Origin: Monomorium pharaonis
Lineage: Eukaryota > Arthropoda > Insecta > Hymenoptera > Formicidae
Reading direction: 5' to 3'
NCBI RefSeq assembly: GCF_013373865.1
Contig: NC_050471.1
Location: 12,652,983 to 12,716,982, forward strand
Length of the DNA stretch: 64,000 nt
Made by a program: the position numbers and the translations under genes. Of the stretch, positions 21,726-33,223 are shown piece by piece; the stretch's first letter is position 1, and every line of letters starts with the position of its first letter. The notes below the pieces were generated by a model that saw nothing but the letters and a program-made list of their open reading frames with translations, ran no database searches and was not told the origin of the DNA.

Positions 21726-23087
21726 TTATTCGGGCGATGTAGGCAGAGGGGCAACTTCCAGTTCCTTTACGGTCAATACGCTTGTCGACGGGCGTCCTGT
21801 CGGAGCTGCATCCCGGCGGACGCCGCTCATTACCGAGACGCTTCTTATGTTTCCCGAATCTGCTTGTGCAGCAGCTGGAGCTGAAGACGTGCCTTCGTTC
21901 GCTCTACGATACGAAAGCTTTCTACAATCTTTCATAAAGTGACCTGGAGACTTACAATAAAAGCAAACTTGAAAGCCATTAGGGCCCGGTCGACCTAGAA
22001 TCAGGGGTTTAATAAAAGGAGCTCGGGAAGCAACAGGCGGATTATTCGGTGGTACTTCCCTACCATTATCAGGAGGGCGTCTTCCTTTATTGTAACTATC
22101 GGCTCGTACAAGAGGGGGTGGTCTAGGAATCACGTTACGTTTTCTCAGATTTTCCGCTTCTATTTGTTTTAACAATTGGATGGCTGTTATTATAGCATCA
22201 TCCAAGGAATAATATCCCTGCAGTTTTACTCGTATTAGGAGGTCAGATGGTAGCCCATTGACAAAACTTTCCTTTGCATTTCCTTCGGTAGTGTCCCGTA
22301 TGGAGGGATCGATATATTCTGTCGCGCAAGTTTCTTCGTCGATGATGGCAGTACGCAATTCCTTTACACGCTCTATATAATCGAATAAATTTTCATTAGA
22401 CTTCATGTAGATGTTAACCTATTCGCCTCGACATTGGTCGCGGGATTTATTCGGACCGAAAATTTTACGTAATCTGCGAGTAAGCTCAAAAACTGATTGG
22501 TACTCAGTTCCTTCAATGGCTGAGTAAGCGTGTCCATATAATTTATTAATAATCAGCTGTACCAAATGGTATTCTTGCCAACCTGGGATAAGATTGAGGG
22601 TCTTTTCGCACATTTTACAAAATTGGAATACCGACATCTTATGGCCATCATACTTAGGGATGCTGTCAATGACATCCTTGAGCCGTATGTAATGCGATTC
22701 GGGCGACCTCGGTCGCGGTGTGTTATATCGATGTTCTTCATCTCGCTGAGTGTTTGAGGTACGTCGCGTAGCGGGATCCAAAGGTGGAGCTAAATTCGTA
22801 GCTAACGAGGCTATAGCTTCCTCTAGGCGAGCCATCCTCGCATCGATGCTATCGGGGATGTCTCCTTGTGTATGCCTTTGTGTATTTTCTAACTATTGGC
22901 GGATTCTGTCCATTTCCTCTTGTTTTTTCCTTAAAGTTTCTGCTTGCGATTGGAGCAGTTTTTCCTTTTCGTTAAGTTTCTGACACAGGGTTTCAAATTC
23001 GGCGGCTGTTAAAGAGGGAGGGGTAGTGAACGCTTCTCGTTCGCTCTCGGAAGGGGGGTTAGATTCTTGTGATCTCGTGAGGGGCAT
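21726..23087 (-). pseudogene. gag: Gypsy A gag with two amber stops
   Basis: It starts MPLTRSQESN at 23087, followed by a coiled-coil-like Glu/Lys/Gln segment to about residue 60. Then comes a capsid-like region (YDGHKMSVFQFCKMCEK, YIERVKELRTAI), a basic Pro-rich linker, one CCHC zinc knuckle (CFYCKSPGHFMKDC, about 21970-21925) and a Ser-rich tail ending SPE at 21726. Two in-frame TAG codons interrupt it, at about 22890 and 22419. Otherwise the frame is continuous, about 450 codons in total. The pol frame overlaps in the -1 phase at the end, which suggests ordinary -1 frameshifting in the ancestor. Confidence 0.9.
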
Positions 23088-23235
23088 AGTTAAACAAGGT
23101 AATTAAAAACAAACAGATCAAATATTTAAGTGCTCGAACCTTTCAAAAATTTTCTGATTCTATTCTTACACGCGTTTATTCGACCGATCCTTTTGACAGA
23201 TTGTATTAACAAATCCGACCGATCCGTTTGATAGA

Positions 23236-23253
23236 TCCCACCGCTGCCACCAA
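23236..23253 (-). other. Gypsy A primer-binding site, tRNA-Leu type
   Basis: Minus strand TGGTGGCAGCGGTGGGAT, which is complementary to the 3' end of an insect tRNA-Leu (AAG type: ..ATCCCACCGCTGCC plus A-CCA). It lies 14 bp after the LTR end. Confidence 0.75.
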
Positions 23254-23267
23254 GAATTTGTTTCTCT

Positions 23268-24080
23268 TGTCACGTCTCGGAAGAGTGACCTTCCTAGCTT
23301 ATGCGTACCTAAGAGGCACAAATTAGGGGTGCTCTCTCTGCTTTTAAGGCTACCTGCTGGGCCGGCAATACCTCGGGATGTCGAGAGCTAGGATCGGAGT
23401 GGGGAGGGTCGAATGCGTACGCGAAAGAAACAGAAATGGTCTCTTTATCAAAACAACTTCTAATTTATTATTATACTAGGTGTCTACAGTTACTAAACTA
23501 CCATGTTTGGAGGGGAGTTACAATTATGGGTCGCTGGGCTGGACTGGGCGCAATTCTAAGGATCGCAGGTATTCCTCGAATTCGTCTTGGTTTACACTAG
23601 GGAGAACTTCAGATGGTATGGCATTAAAGGTTTGCACTGCTTCTATCATTCGGGCGAGACTCTCGTCGACGGTGTCTCGGAGGGCCTCCTCGATGTCGGT
23701 AGTTGTACTGTTAAATCGAGAGGGGCAAGGGGGAGGGTTGGATGTCGAAGCTACCGCTGCTGGAGGTTGAGGGGGATAGCTTATAGCTTGCGGGGGTACG
23801 CGTCGCGAAGTGCGTCGGGGGACAATGTCGCGGGGGGCGGTATTGACAATTTCGACATCGAAACAAGAAAAAGTCGATAGGTCAATCGCGTGCTAAATTT
23901 GTCGCGAGTGATTTGGTAGATGGAATATTTGAGGGGCGCGCCTATCAATAGAGTGCAAAAGTCGGAGAATCCTGTCCCTTGACTCGATATATCGTTCCAA
24001 TTGTTGGATGTTCTGCGGGCTTGTCTCTACACCGATCTATTCATCTACGGGATCCGAGGGAGGGGGAAATGATTTAATGC
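23268..24080 (-). mobile_element. Gypsy A 5' LTR, 3' portion; upstream limit unknown
   Basis: The LTR ends ..gagacgtgaca at 23268, followed by a spacer and the primer site. An AATAAA (minus, 23469-23464) lies about 200 bp before the end. No 3' LTR copy was found beyond pol, so the 5' limit cannot be set by comparison. Confidence 0.6.
23524..24080 (-). pseudogene. ORF upstream of the LTR poly(A) signal, two amber stops
   Basis: A minus-strand frame of about 180 codons, without an identified ATG, is interrupted only by two TAG codons (near 24027 and 23892). The N-terminal part has a helical stretch (QNIQQLERYIESRDRIL), the middle is Pro/Ala/Ser-rich and the end is acidic (VNQDEFEEYLRSLELRPV), with the stop at 23524-23526. 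It ends 55 bp before the AATAAA of the Gypsy A LTR. I recognise no domain. It could be an accessory gene inside a long LTR/U3, or a captured or older element. Confidence 0.4.
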
Positions 24081-27000
24081 ATTTTAGAAAATACTAGAAA
24101 ATACTTTAAAGTGATGCACATGATCTTACCTTTGCGGTGAAGATGAGTTGTTAAGGGGGTTACGGCTATGTGAGAGATTAGATGAAGTGTCTAGGGGAAG
24201 AGAGAGAAAAAGGGGAGAAATTAATATAATAAAACCAAAAATAACGGAGGGGAATCGTCAGCTCAGAAGTTCCGGTAGATTCTCAAATTCGAAATCATTA
24301 AAAGTTCGACACAAGTTTCCTAAATTACTTAATCTCAAATAAGCACTGCCAAAGTAAGGATGGAGAGAGGAACAAGTCTAGCTAATTTACTCTAATGAAC
24401 GCTTCCAGCTCACAGCGTGTCAGCATATGGCGGATACGTTAGACCTATCATTCCACAGATCAACACAAATCCTTTCGGATTGCAACGGAAAGCGTTTCTG
24501 CAAAGCCCTTCATCGCCTCCAGCAGTCAGCTTTTAGCTAGTCACGGCTACAGCTCTTTGGCGTTTGCAGTGGTTATCTCTTTTACGCTTCTGTGGCCACG
24601 GAGCTAAACCTTACTCTTATCCTTTACGTATCACTAAGATTATTACTAGGAGGTTGGCTAGTGTCTTATTTTCCGTCTTATTCCACCAATTCAAGAGGGA
24701 GTAGGATGTTAGTTATCTTGGAGTGAGAGAAGAAATGCTATGTCAGACTACGCTTCCTGCGTACAGCACATTAGCTTGCAGCGGATGCGTCTTTGCTGGA
24801 ACTCCACAGTTATCGCACGCAGAACTGTGGACGGCACTTAACAAACGTAGCGGGTGCTAGTCTCAATTAAGGACGCAACCACGTACTGTGATAGTCTTGC
24901 ACACTGCCAAGCAGCAATATGCTCGAAAATCACCTTTAAGCCTAATATCAGAGAGAGAGGGGAGAGGGGGGGGGGGAAATAAGTTGGTAAAATAATACGA
25001 TGTTATTATCAATAATGTTCAAATGTAGCTACTGCTGACGTATTTTACACGAGGGGATTCTTTTACTTAATTATTTCTTGTTTAATTCAAATAGGGGTTG
25101 AACGGGGTTAAAACAAAATAATCGGATTAATAAGGGAATATTGGGTAGGGTTTAAGCAAGCTTTCGATGGTTATTCAGTATTTTCGCCGAGTTTTACAAT
25201 TTCACTAAGTCTGCCAATCGCGGGGCAAGCATAGAGGTAGATACGTCACTAAGGTAAACGATCGACCAATCATAGGACAGGTATAAGGAGTCTTCACAGT
25301 ATGACAATAAAGTTTCGGTTTTTCTACAAAATATTATCAAATATACAGAGAGACAGCAGGATATGCGGAAAGCTCGTCAGTCTTTATACACAGATCTATC
25401 AAAATTACGGTGTTCAGATGCTTAAACGAAATAGACCAATTACATGCAAATAAAATCAACCAATCACATGCTCGTAGGCATATGGGGCTTTAGATTCTAG
25501 CGGTATCCCTAGCGATTTAAATAATTGTTAAATTGCTTGACAAATTACAGTACAATGGTTCGATTCGAGCTTTAAGATTGCCAAATACGCATAAATTATA
25601 AAATACAGTCAAATTAGGTTCGTTCACAATAGTTAAAAATAATGTAAAATACTTCGAAATAGTTTGACTGAGCGCGGATCTCAGCCGTCACTCACATGCA
25701 TGTAGCAACTGCCACAGGTGGTTCAACAATTAAAATTCAATCAATTCAAGAGACAATAGATGCAAATACATAACAGACAGATCAGTACATGGTTCGATTG
25801 CAAAAACATTGAAGAAATAAATCAAATAGTCACATAGTATAAATTCGACAAAGTAAAAATTAATTACAATTGCCAAATTGTTAAATGCTCCTTTTTCTTT
25901 GTAAATCTTATTCTGAGTGGTATTTTTACAGACTGGATTACTGTTAGTTAAGCTGTTATTCAATGAATAATAAGATCGTAGCAATTTTAGCAATAATTAA
26001 TTAGTATGTTACACTTGAACGAATTGAAAGATGATTCGAGCTGTCACTTCGTACACGAGTGAAGAGTTCGAGTGATAGATTTGAACTGTCGCGTAATTAA
26101 TTTTATTAATTCTTTAATTAGTTAATTAATTGGAGCTATTTATTTCTGATTGTTCTTTTCGTTATTTAATGGTCTTGACTTGCTCGTGGTAATTCTTTTG
26201 GCTTCAGATTCGTGTTCTTTTAATATTATTAATTTTTCCTTTGTCTTTATATATATAGATATATAGATATATTCACAATTCACAGTTCACAAATTATTAT
26301 TTTAACAGATTGAAATTGCTGGTACTTACGGGCGACTCCGAAACACGCAAGGGCCACAATTTCGAGATATAATTATATTCTTTCTTTTCCTTGTTTTTCC
26401 AAAAATTCGCAACTATCGCAGGATCGTGCTTCCTTTCCCAAAAGTGCGACAAGGGGGTCGTCCACTTTACAATTATACGATGAAGCACGTATGACTGACG
26501 ACGTTATAATGATTAATCTTATGCCGTAGTAATTAATTGTTTCAAAACTTCGGCCCGAGTGCGCGCGATGGAATGAGATGCTTTATATATTATGCAACAG
26601 GGGGACGGGGTAGTCTTCGAGTATCATCCCAAAGGAATGCAGATGATCTAATTTTCACTGCACATCGACAATTGCATAATCGGTTACTATGCAGCGATTT
26701 TTATTCTTGAAGCCTTATGACAAAAGATATTATTTTATTTAAATTAATTAATTCTTTTATTCCTTTTGATTCTCGAGTAATATATGTCTATAATAACTTT
26801 GATAATAATGATTTAATTAACTTTAATTATTCTGGCTTCAAGATTAATTCGCATTATTCTTATATTAATTAATTATGCATATGCGGGCACGAAAATTAAT
26901 AAATTAACTTTCGTTTACAATTTAACCATGTATGATCTTGCAAAGGTTCTAATGAGAGGTTTCAAGCGAGCGTTAAAATTTAATATTGCGAATTTAATTA

Positions 27001-27960
27001 TTATATAATTTTATGCATTAGTTATATTATATAAATTAATAAGATTTTTATTCATTAATTGTTAATTAACGTTTTCCGTTAATGCAACGTGTTCAAGTTT
27101 TATTATAATCGTTTATTTAAATGATATAAATAATTTCGCGCTATCTGGACCTTTGCAAGATGCTGAAATAAATATATAAAATATGTTATTACGTAATCGT
27201 CTGCTATTATGCAATAATCCTATGCGCATTGTTCGTAACGTTGCAAGAACCTTAGTTGCCATTATTATGTTTTATTATTAATAGTTATTATTGAAAGTAG
27301 CAATAAAAATGATTGTTAACAAATTTTATGCATTAATTATATTTATTTAAATAGTAATTCAGTTAAATTAATTCATTAATTAATATTCAATGTTTTTTAA
27401 ATCATTATACGATCTCGAAATGGCATTACGGCTTTAAATATGTAATTGTTAAATTGTCAGAAGTGTTATAATAATTTTAATTGTTTAAGGCTTGTACAAC
27501 ATTACAATAAACTAATTCGTTATCTAATAATTTTATCGCTTATAGTCATATGGAACTCGCACAATAAATTTTTATTATTGTCTCTGCTATTTAAGTGTTC
27601 TTCCCATGAGGCGTAATTGTTTATTAGCCATAAACAAATAGTTAATCTACGTCTGGACTCGTGAAACTTTGACATAATAAACTTTAGGGTAGTTATTTTA
27701 ATTTAGCATAATAAAATTGATAAAATTAATTTATTTAATAGCAATTTTCTATTTGTTAATTAACATTTTACTCGTATGTTCTCAAGTAGAACCCTTAAAT
27801 AGCTATATCTCGCGAACTAGGTATCGGAGGAGAGGCGGAACAATACCAGTACCATCGGGGAGACTTAGATTTTCATTTTTTTGGTGATTTTCCAATTTTG
27901 GATTCTTTATAACTCGAGAACGGTTTGAGCTATCGAGTTCTGGTTTGCGCCGAAAATGGG
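24081..27960. other. Long AT-rich region without recognisable genes
   Basis: Apart from a GA/poly-G tract (24950-24980), a TA-rich microsatellite near 26255 and scattered short frames, I see no coding sequence. The part from 26700 to 27800 contains loosely repeated blocks with ttgcaaggttct-like and aattaattaat motifs that resemble the tandem region at 54.8-57.2 kb. Confidence 0.5.
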
Positions 27961-27963
27961 TGT

Positions 27964-28233
27964 ACTTCCGAAAAGGTGAAACCTCCGATCGCGCTGAAAT
28001 TTTAACTAAAGCTTACCCTCGATTAGAGAAGAAAGTCCCTAAAAGGATTTTCACCGACAAAGCTTTGTTTGCTCTTTATCACTTCCTAAAGTTGCAAACA
28101 TTTTTACTGTATATCTCTGAAAGTATTGATTTTAGAGAAAAAAGTTTCAAACAAAAAATGAAGCTCATAAAAGGCTCTACAAAAAAAGTTATATACATTT
28201 TTTACGTAAACCTATTATTTTGGCAGTTATAAT
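27964..28233 (+). repeat. Left arm of a long inverted repeat pair (with 41661-41927)
   Basis: From cttccgaaaaggtgaaacc to attttggcagttataat, this segment matches the reverse complement of 41661-41927 at roughly 80% or more by eye. The arms flank the Merlin gene and the whole Harbinger element. They may be the termini of one Merlin element or two copies of a dispersed repeat. Confidence 0.75.
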
Positions 28234-28289
28234 AACTGTTATGAAATAAAATAATTTTAATTTTGGATTAACAGGATTTTACTCGTATA

Positions 28290-28340
28290 AACACACGCGC
28301 GCGCGCGCGTGTGTGTGTGTGTGTGTGTGCGTGTGAGCAA
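28290..28340. repeat. CG/GT microsatellite
   Basis: An alternating cg then gt tract, followed by cacatgggtttgcgac, a string shared with the repeats at 5.68 and 29.84 kb. Confidence 0.9.
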
Positions 28341-28602
28341 AATTTCAAACAAGGTCAATAATTGTTTTGTTTCACATGGGTTTGCGACGTTTTACGCGAA
28401 GCAACATTTTATCCCGTGCTTCGACCTAAAACAAGATCAATTGTTCTTTTTCAAATGCTAGATATTTTTATTTGAAAATACAAGAAGTACGTACGAAATA
28501 CTTGTTGAACTATTTCATATGTTTTAATTTTGTGAAAAAGTAAACAAAGTTAACACCTATTTGAAATTATTTTTTAATTTCTGTTTAGTTTGTTGTTAAA
28601 AG

Positions 28603-29530
28603 ATGGACAAAACGTACAATTTTTTCACATTGGCGTCTGTTCTGCAAAATCGTTCTTTAACCCTTCAATGGCTTAGAGATGTTGGTTTGATTCCGGCGCA
28701 AAGATTTTGCAAGATTCATAAAAAATATATGATTTTACAAGAATCAGAACTTGCTTGTGGACGATTTCTTTGCGTAAAAAAAAGAAAATATCGACATACT
28801 GCAACTGTTGTTTAAGTAGTTTGAGAGATGCCATGTTTCTCCTGCAGTATGTATCCTTATAACATATTGTATTTCGGTTAATATGACATTTGAGCAAACG
28901 ATTCGAGAAAGCAGTGTTTTGGATGAGCAACAGATATCTCCTGAAACTGTGGCTGATAGATTCTCGTTTTGTCGAGAAATTTGTATGGTTGCACTTGATG
29001 ACCACTTTGAAGAAGAAGGTCTTTTGGGAGGTATTGGTGAAATAATTGAAATAGATGAATGTAAGATTGGTCGTCAGAAGTATGAGCGAGGACATGTTGT
29101 TGAGGGAACGTGGATTCTTGGAATAATTCATCGAGGACATTCTGCTAATTATCGGCTTGAAATTTGCTCGGACAACAAGAGGGATAAGGATACTCTTCTT
29201 GCTTTAATAAAGAAACATGTGGCACCTGGAACAGAGATTCATACGGATTGCTGGAAGGGCTATATTGATTTGGAGAAGCATGGATATGTTCACAAAACAG
29301 TGAATCATTCCGAGGTTTTTGTAGATTCTGAAACTGGTGCTCACACTCAGAATGTTGAATCTTCTTGGCGATGGATGCGTCGATATTTATCACGTGGAGG
29401 TGTTCACAAAGAGAACATTGCAGAACATTTGTGTGAATTTGTATGGCGTCATTGTGTTCGAAAATTGGGTGCAGATCCTTTCAAACAATTAATTATTGAT
29501 ATTAAAAAATGTTATTCAGGAATAATATAA
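28603..29530 (+). pseudogene. Merlin (IS1016/IS1595-type) transposase, one frameshifted join
   Basis: N-terminal part 28603 to about 28812: WLRDVGLIPAQRF followed by a degenerate zinc-ribbon region (FCKIHKKY, CGRFLCVKKRKYRH). Stops near 28813 and a shift precede the second frame, 28883-29530 (215 aa, open upstream to about 28840). That frame holds the nuclease core: EIDECKIGRQK (first Asp), EIHTDCWKGY (second Asp) and NVESSWRWMR (third acidic residue), then KENIAEHLCEFVWRH. The order and motifs fit eukaryotic Merlin transposases, which are usually about 300 residues. The catalytic half is intact, but the full-length product is not encoded without correcting the frame. An AATAAA follows at about 29538. 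Confidence 0.85.
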
Positions 29531-29699
29531 TTTGTTAATAAAGAAATATATATATATATATATCTATTATAGTATGGTTATAATTTCAAATCTGACATTG
29601 TAACATGGTCAATTGGATATTTATAAACTTAAATAATGACTTAAAATTGATTAAGTTAGAGTTAGGATTACAGTAACAAATGCGCACGAACTTACCAAA

Positions 29700-29787
29700 T
29701 GGGTTACAACTTTTCAGGGCACCCCTACCGACGGGGTGAGTGCGGGAGGGGGGGGGCGAAGCCCCCCTTGCACCCCCGCGCGCGCGC

Positions 29788-29823
<36 letters not shown>

Positions 29824-29946
29824 CATTCTCTGCACCACATGGGTTTGCGACTGTCTGTTTCGCACTGTGCGTATTTGGTCTGTGCGCATTTGAAACGAGA
29901 TTCTTATTATATACGTATTCATTTGAATTTTGCGCATTTCTGTTCA
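29700..29946. repeat. Copy of the G-rich hairpin/GT-microsatellite repeat
   Basis: A ggtgagtgcgggagg start, a ggggcgaagcccccc hairpin, cacccc, a cg/gt tract, then gcaccacatgggtttg. The same order is seen at 5586-5700 inside the fold-back element. The tail has catttg/gcgcattt units like the minisatellites. Confidence 0.8.
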
Positions 29947-30203
29947 GGGCAGCTATTATGTAACTTTTATGATTCCATTCGGAATCTTACGTTTCCGATC
30001 GTCAAGTTTCCGAACATAATTTCGTTCGCGTCTTTTAGCTATTATGAATCTTGTCAAAATCGGAACGGAATCGGGTTTCCGTACATTTTGACAGATGCGA
30101 AATAAGAATTAGTGAAACAAGCGGAACGCGCGAAACGGACAGTTTCAACCAATCACGGTGCAAGACAAACGTGTCATTTATAAGTGTCACACACTGCAGA
30201 AAC

Positions 30204-33200
30204 ATGACAGAAAATGTAAGTAAAATATTTAATTAATAATTATGTATAGAAAACGTACATATTAAATGTTTATCTTACTAATAAATCTAATTAATAATTT
30301 CTAAAATAATAAGTGCACAAAAGACTTGATAATTAAGTTAATTCGTTTATATAACCTTTTATTTAATATCGTTATTTTTTATAAAAGAAACAGCGATATT
30401 AAATAAAGATTATTGCCTTTTGCTCCCTAATAGCAAAAATGTAAAAATAAATCTAAATAAAATGTGTTTTCCTCAAAACAACAATATATTATGTTATATG
30501 TATATATATCATATATATATATATTTATATATTCTTATATTTAAAGATATTATTTATTTATAAATAGAAACGCAAAAAAATATCATCGGAGCAGCGACTG
30601 GTAATGTTGCAATTTATGGAGGAACATCCGGATCTTGCACAAAATCGAGTGCAAGGTACAGATGCCAAAAAGAAAAGTAATATGCTGTGGGAGCAACTTA
30701 CTAGTAGTCTCAACAGTTGCGGAAGTGGGACTACAAAGACTGTTGATAAATGGATTAAAGTAAGGACTATAATTATAATTATTACTTTATTTATTATAAT
30801 AATGTTCTATGATTTACAGTCATGGCGAGATTGGCGCGTTGATGTAAAAGCAAAGGCAGCAAGAATAAAAAGTTACCAGAAAGATACAGGAGGAGGAGGC
30901 GCAAACGGAAATCCTCTGCTAGAAATAGAAGAGCGATTAATATCCTTAATAGGAATAGAGGCAGCGATTGGTCATGAAAATATTATAGATCCAGCAGAGG
31001 TTAATATATTTAAATTTATTATTTAGTAATAAATTAAATTAAATTAAATTAATTCCTTTATTACTTTTGCTTCCTCATAGAAAGTTTTATTTTTATAAAA
31101 ATTTGCACACTTTTTATCTTCTCTTCCTATCCATTTTATTTATTTATTCTCTTTATTCCTTTTTTTCTTATATACAGCCAGAAGATTGGACAGAGCATGT
31201 GTTACCAATTATTAATGCTACAGAATCCCCCTTAAGAAGTCCTCACTTTAACAATTCCACCGCGTCTAGACACAATGCATACAACACACTCACACATACA
31301 ACACACACAACACACAATACACAACACGCATCTTCTACTCAAATACACACACGCAAAACATGCAACACACAACGTACACGCAACACACTTTTATCTTCTC
31401 CTCCGTCAACCTGTCTCCCATCAACATCTTCAGTTACTCCTCAAACGCACACACATAACACACAGCAAACAACACACACACAACGTACACACAACACACT
31501 TTCATCTTCTCCTCCGTCAACTTGTCTGCCATCAACATCTTCATTTACTCCTCGCATATTGTTCACATCTCCACTTGTTCATCCTACTTCCCCAAATCTA
31601 TCAAATACCACTCCACTCCATTCTAAATCTTCTTCACCTGAATTAACACTCATTCATAACAAAAATAATGAAGCAACCTTGCGTTCTTCTCCTACATTAC
31701 ATCTTCCTTCTGGTTCCGAAAAAAAGAAATATAAAACTAAACGATTAAAAAAACAAAGTCTTACAGAAGTCCGTGGTAAGAATTTAACAATGTATATTAA
31801 TATATTGCTCTTTTTTGATATATTTATTAATTTTTATATTTTTTAATAATCTGCATTTAGAAGTATACCTCTTTTATATATAGTATCTGCTCTTTTTTTA
31901 TAGATATTGATATAGAAATCTTACGTGAGATGCAAGCACAGACAGCTGCATTAATAACGTTAAAAGAAGCGGTTGTGAGCATTGCAAAATCTATGAAACA
32001 AATTTCAAATGCAAAATTGGTATGTGTATAAATTTTAATTATTTAATATTAGAATTAATTAATTTAATCAATTAATTAATTATAATAAATTCTCCGGGTG
32101 TTTTCTTACCTGTGCGTATCAATGCTCAAATAAATATCTTTAGTGTAGCCGTGATGTTAAACATTAACATTATTATTCAAATATAATATGAAAGAATACA
32201 TAACAGAGGATTAATAAATAGTAACAATAAACTATTTACGTAATTATTAAAGTAAATAAAGTATTTACTATAATCTGCCAGCGAGACGATCACGTATGCG
32301 TTGTCCTTGATTGAACAAAGCTCTGCCATCTGCTAATGGCTCTACTTCTTCAATTTCGTTATATTCTAAAGCCATAATAGCTTCTGCAGGCTCCGGAGGA
32401 TCAGGCAATCTAGCCTGTATGCACATATTATGTAACACTGCACAAGCGTTAATAATTTGCGCTGCTTTTTCAGGCGCATATTCTAAGGTTCTATATCTTA
32501 AAAGACATCTAAATCTTTTTTTTAAAACACCTATACAACGTTCTACAGCATTTCGCGTACTGCTATGACGTTGGTTAAAGTGCTCCTCTTGTGTGCCAGG
32601 ATGAGCTTCAGCAAATGGTGTTATTAACCATGGTTCTAACGGATATCCAGAATCTCCTTGAGAATTGAAATAAAAATGATTAAATAATATAAAAAATTTA
32701 AATAGCAACATTTAGTAAAAAATAATTTTACCAAATATCCAACACTGACTACCAGCTTCATATTGTGCTTGTAGAAAATGTCTTATATAACAGTGTCTCC
32801 ATACAAATGAATCATGAGTGGAGCCGGGATATCTCGCAACTATATTTAATATCTTTAGATCCGTGTCACATATCTATTAGAAGACAATTAATATATATTT
32901 TCATATAAAGTTTTTAATATATTTTTATATCATCAAAAATTGATTGTATTAAAAATTAGAGATGAGATGATAGATTGTATTAGAGATGTATTTACAATTT
33001 GTACATGTTGTGCATGATAACCTTTTCTATTAACATATAATCCTTCATGCACAAAAGGAGTTCTTATTGCCACATTAGTTCCATTTACAAATCCCAATAA
33101 TCCCGGAATCATAGTATTATTATAATTTCTATAAAAAAGACAAAACTAGTTTATTAAACAATTCTATCTTTTTTATTTTTGCAGATGCAAAGCAGTGCCG

Positions 33201-33223
33201 AAAAAGACAAAAACAACGAGTAA
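30204..33223 (+). CDS. Harbinger Myb/SANT-like DNA-binding protein, six-exon model
   Basis: Model: 30204-30215, 30568-30759, 30820-30999, 31178-31775, 31904-32019 and 33185-33223, about 378 codons, with all phases consistent and GT..AG at every border. Exons 2-3 give a Myb/SANT-like (zeste-type) domain, with EQRLVMLQFMEEHPDL and DKWIK | SWRDWRVDVKAKA, where the 60-nt intron is itself in frame. Exon 4 is a low-complexity Thr/Ser/Asn/His-rich linker with repeated SSPPSTCLPSTSS, ending in a basic KKKYKTKRLKK signal. Exon 5 is a helix of the type common at the C-terminus of these proteins (ILREMQAQTAALITL). Without splicing at 32020 the frame ends four codons later. The last exon has a very strong acceptor, but its use would place three transposase exons of the opposite strand inside the last intron. 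In Harbinger elements this protein binds the transposon ends and helps bring the transposase into the nucleus. Confidence 0.7.

Noticed and set aside
24148..24342. 64-codon plus-strand frame
   Set aside because: No domain, AT-rich surroundings, no splice or promoter context.
29937..29950. A TWA target duplication at the Harbinger ends
   Set aside because: The bases next to the inverted ends (tca at left, agg at right) do not match; I could not define the duplication.
31275..31646. His/Thr-rich second frame in the Harbinger region
   Set aside because: Shadow of the low-complexity linker exon of the Myb-like gene in another frame.
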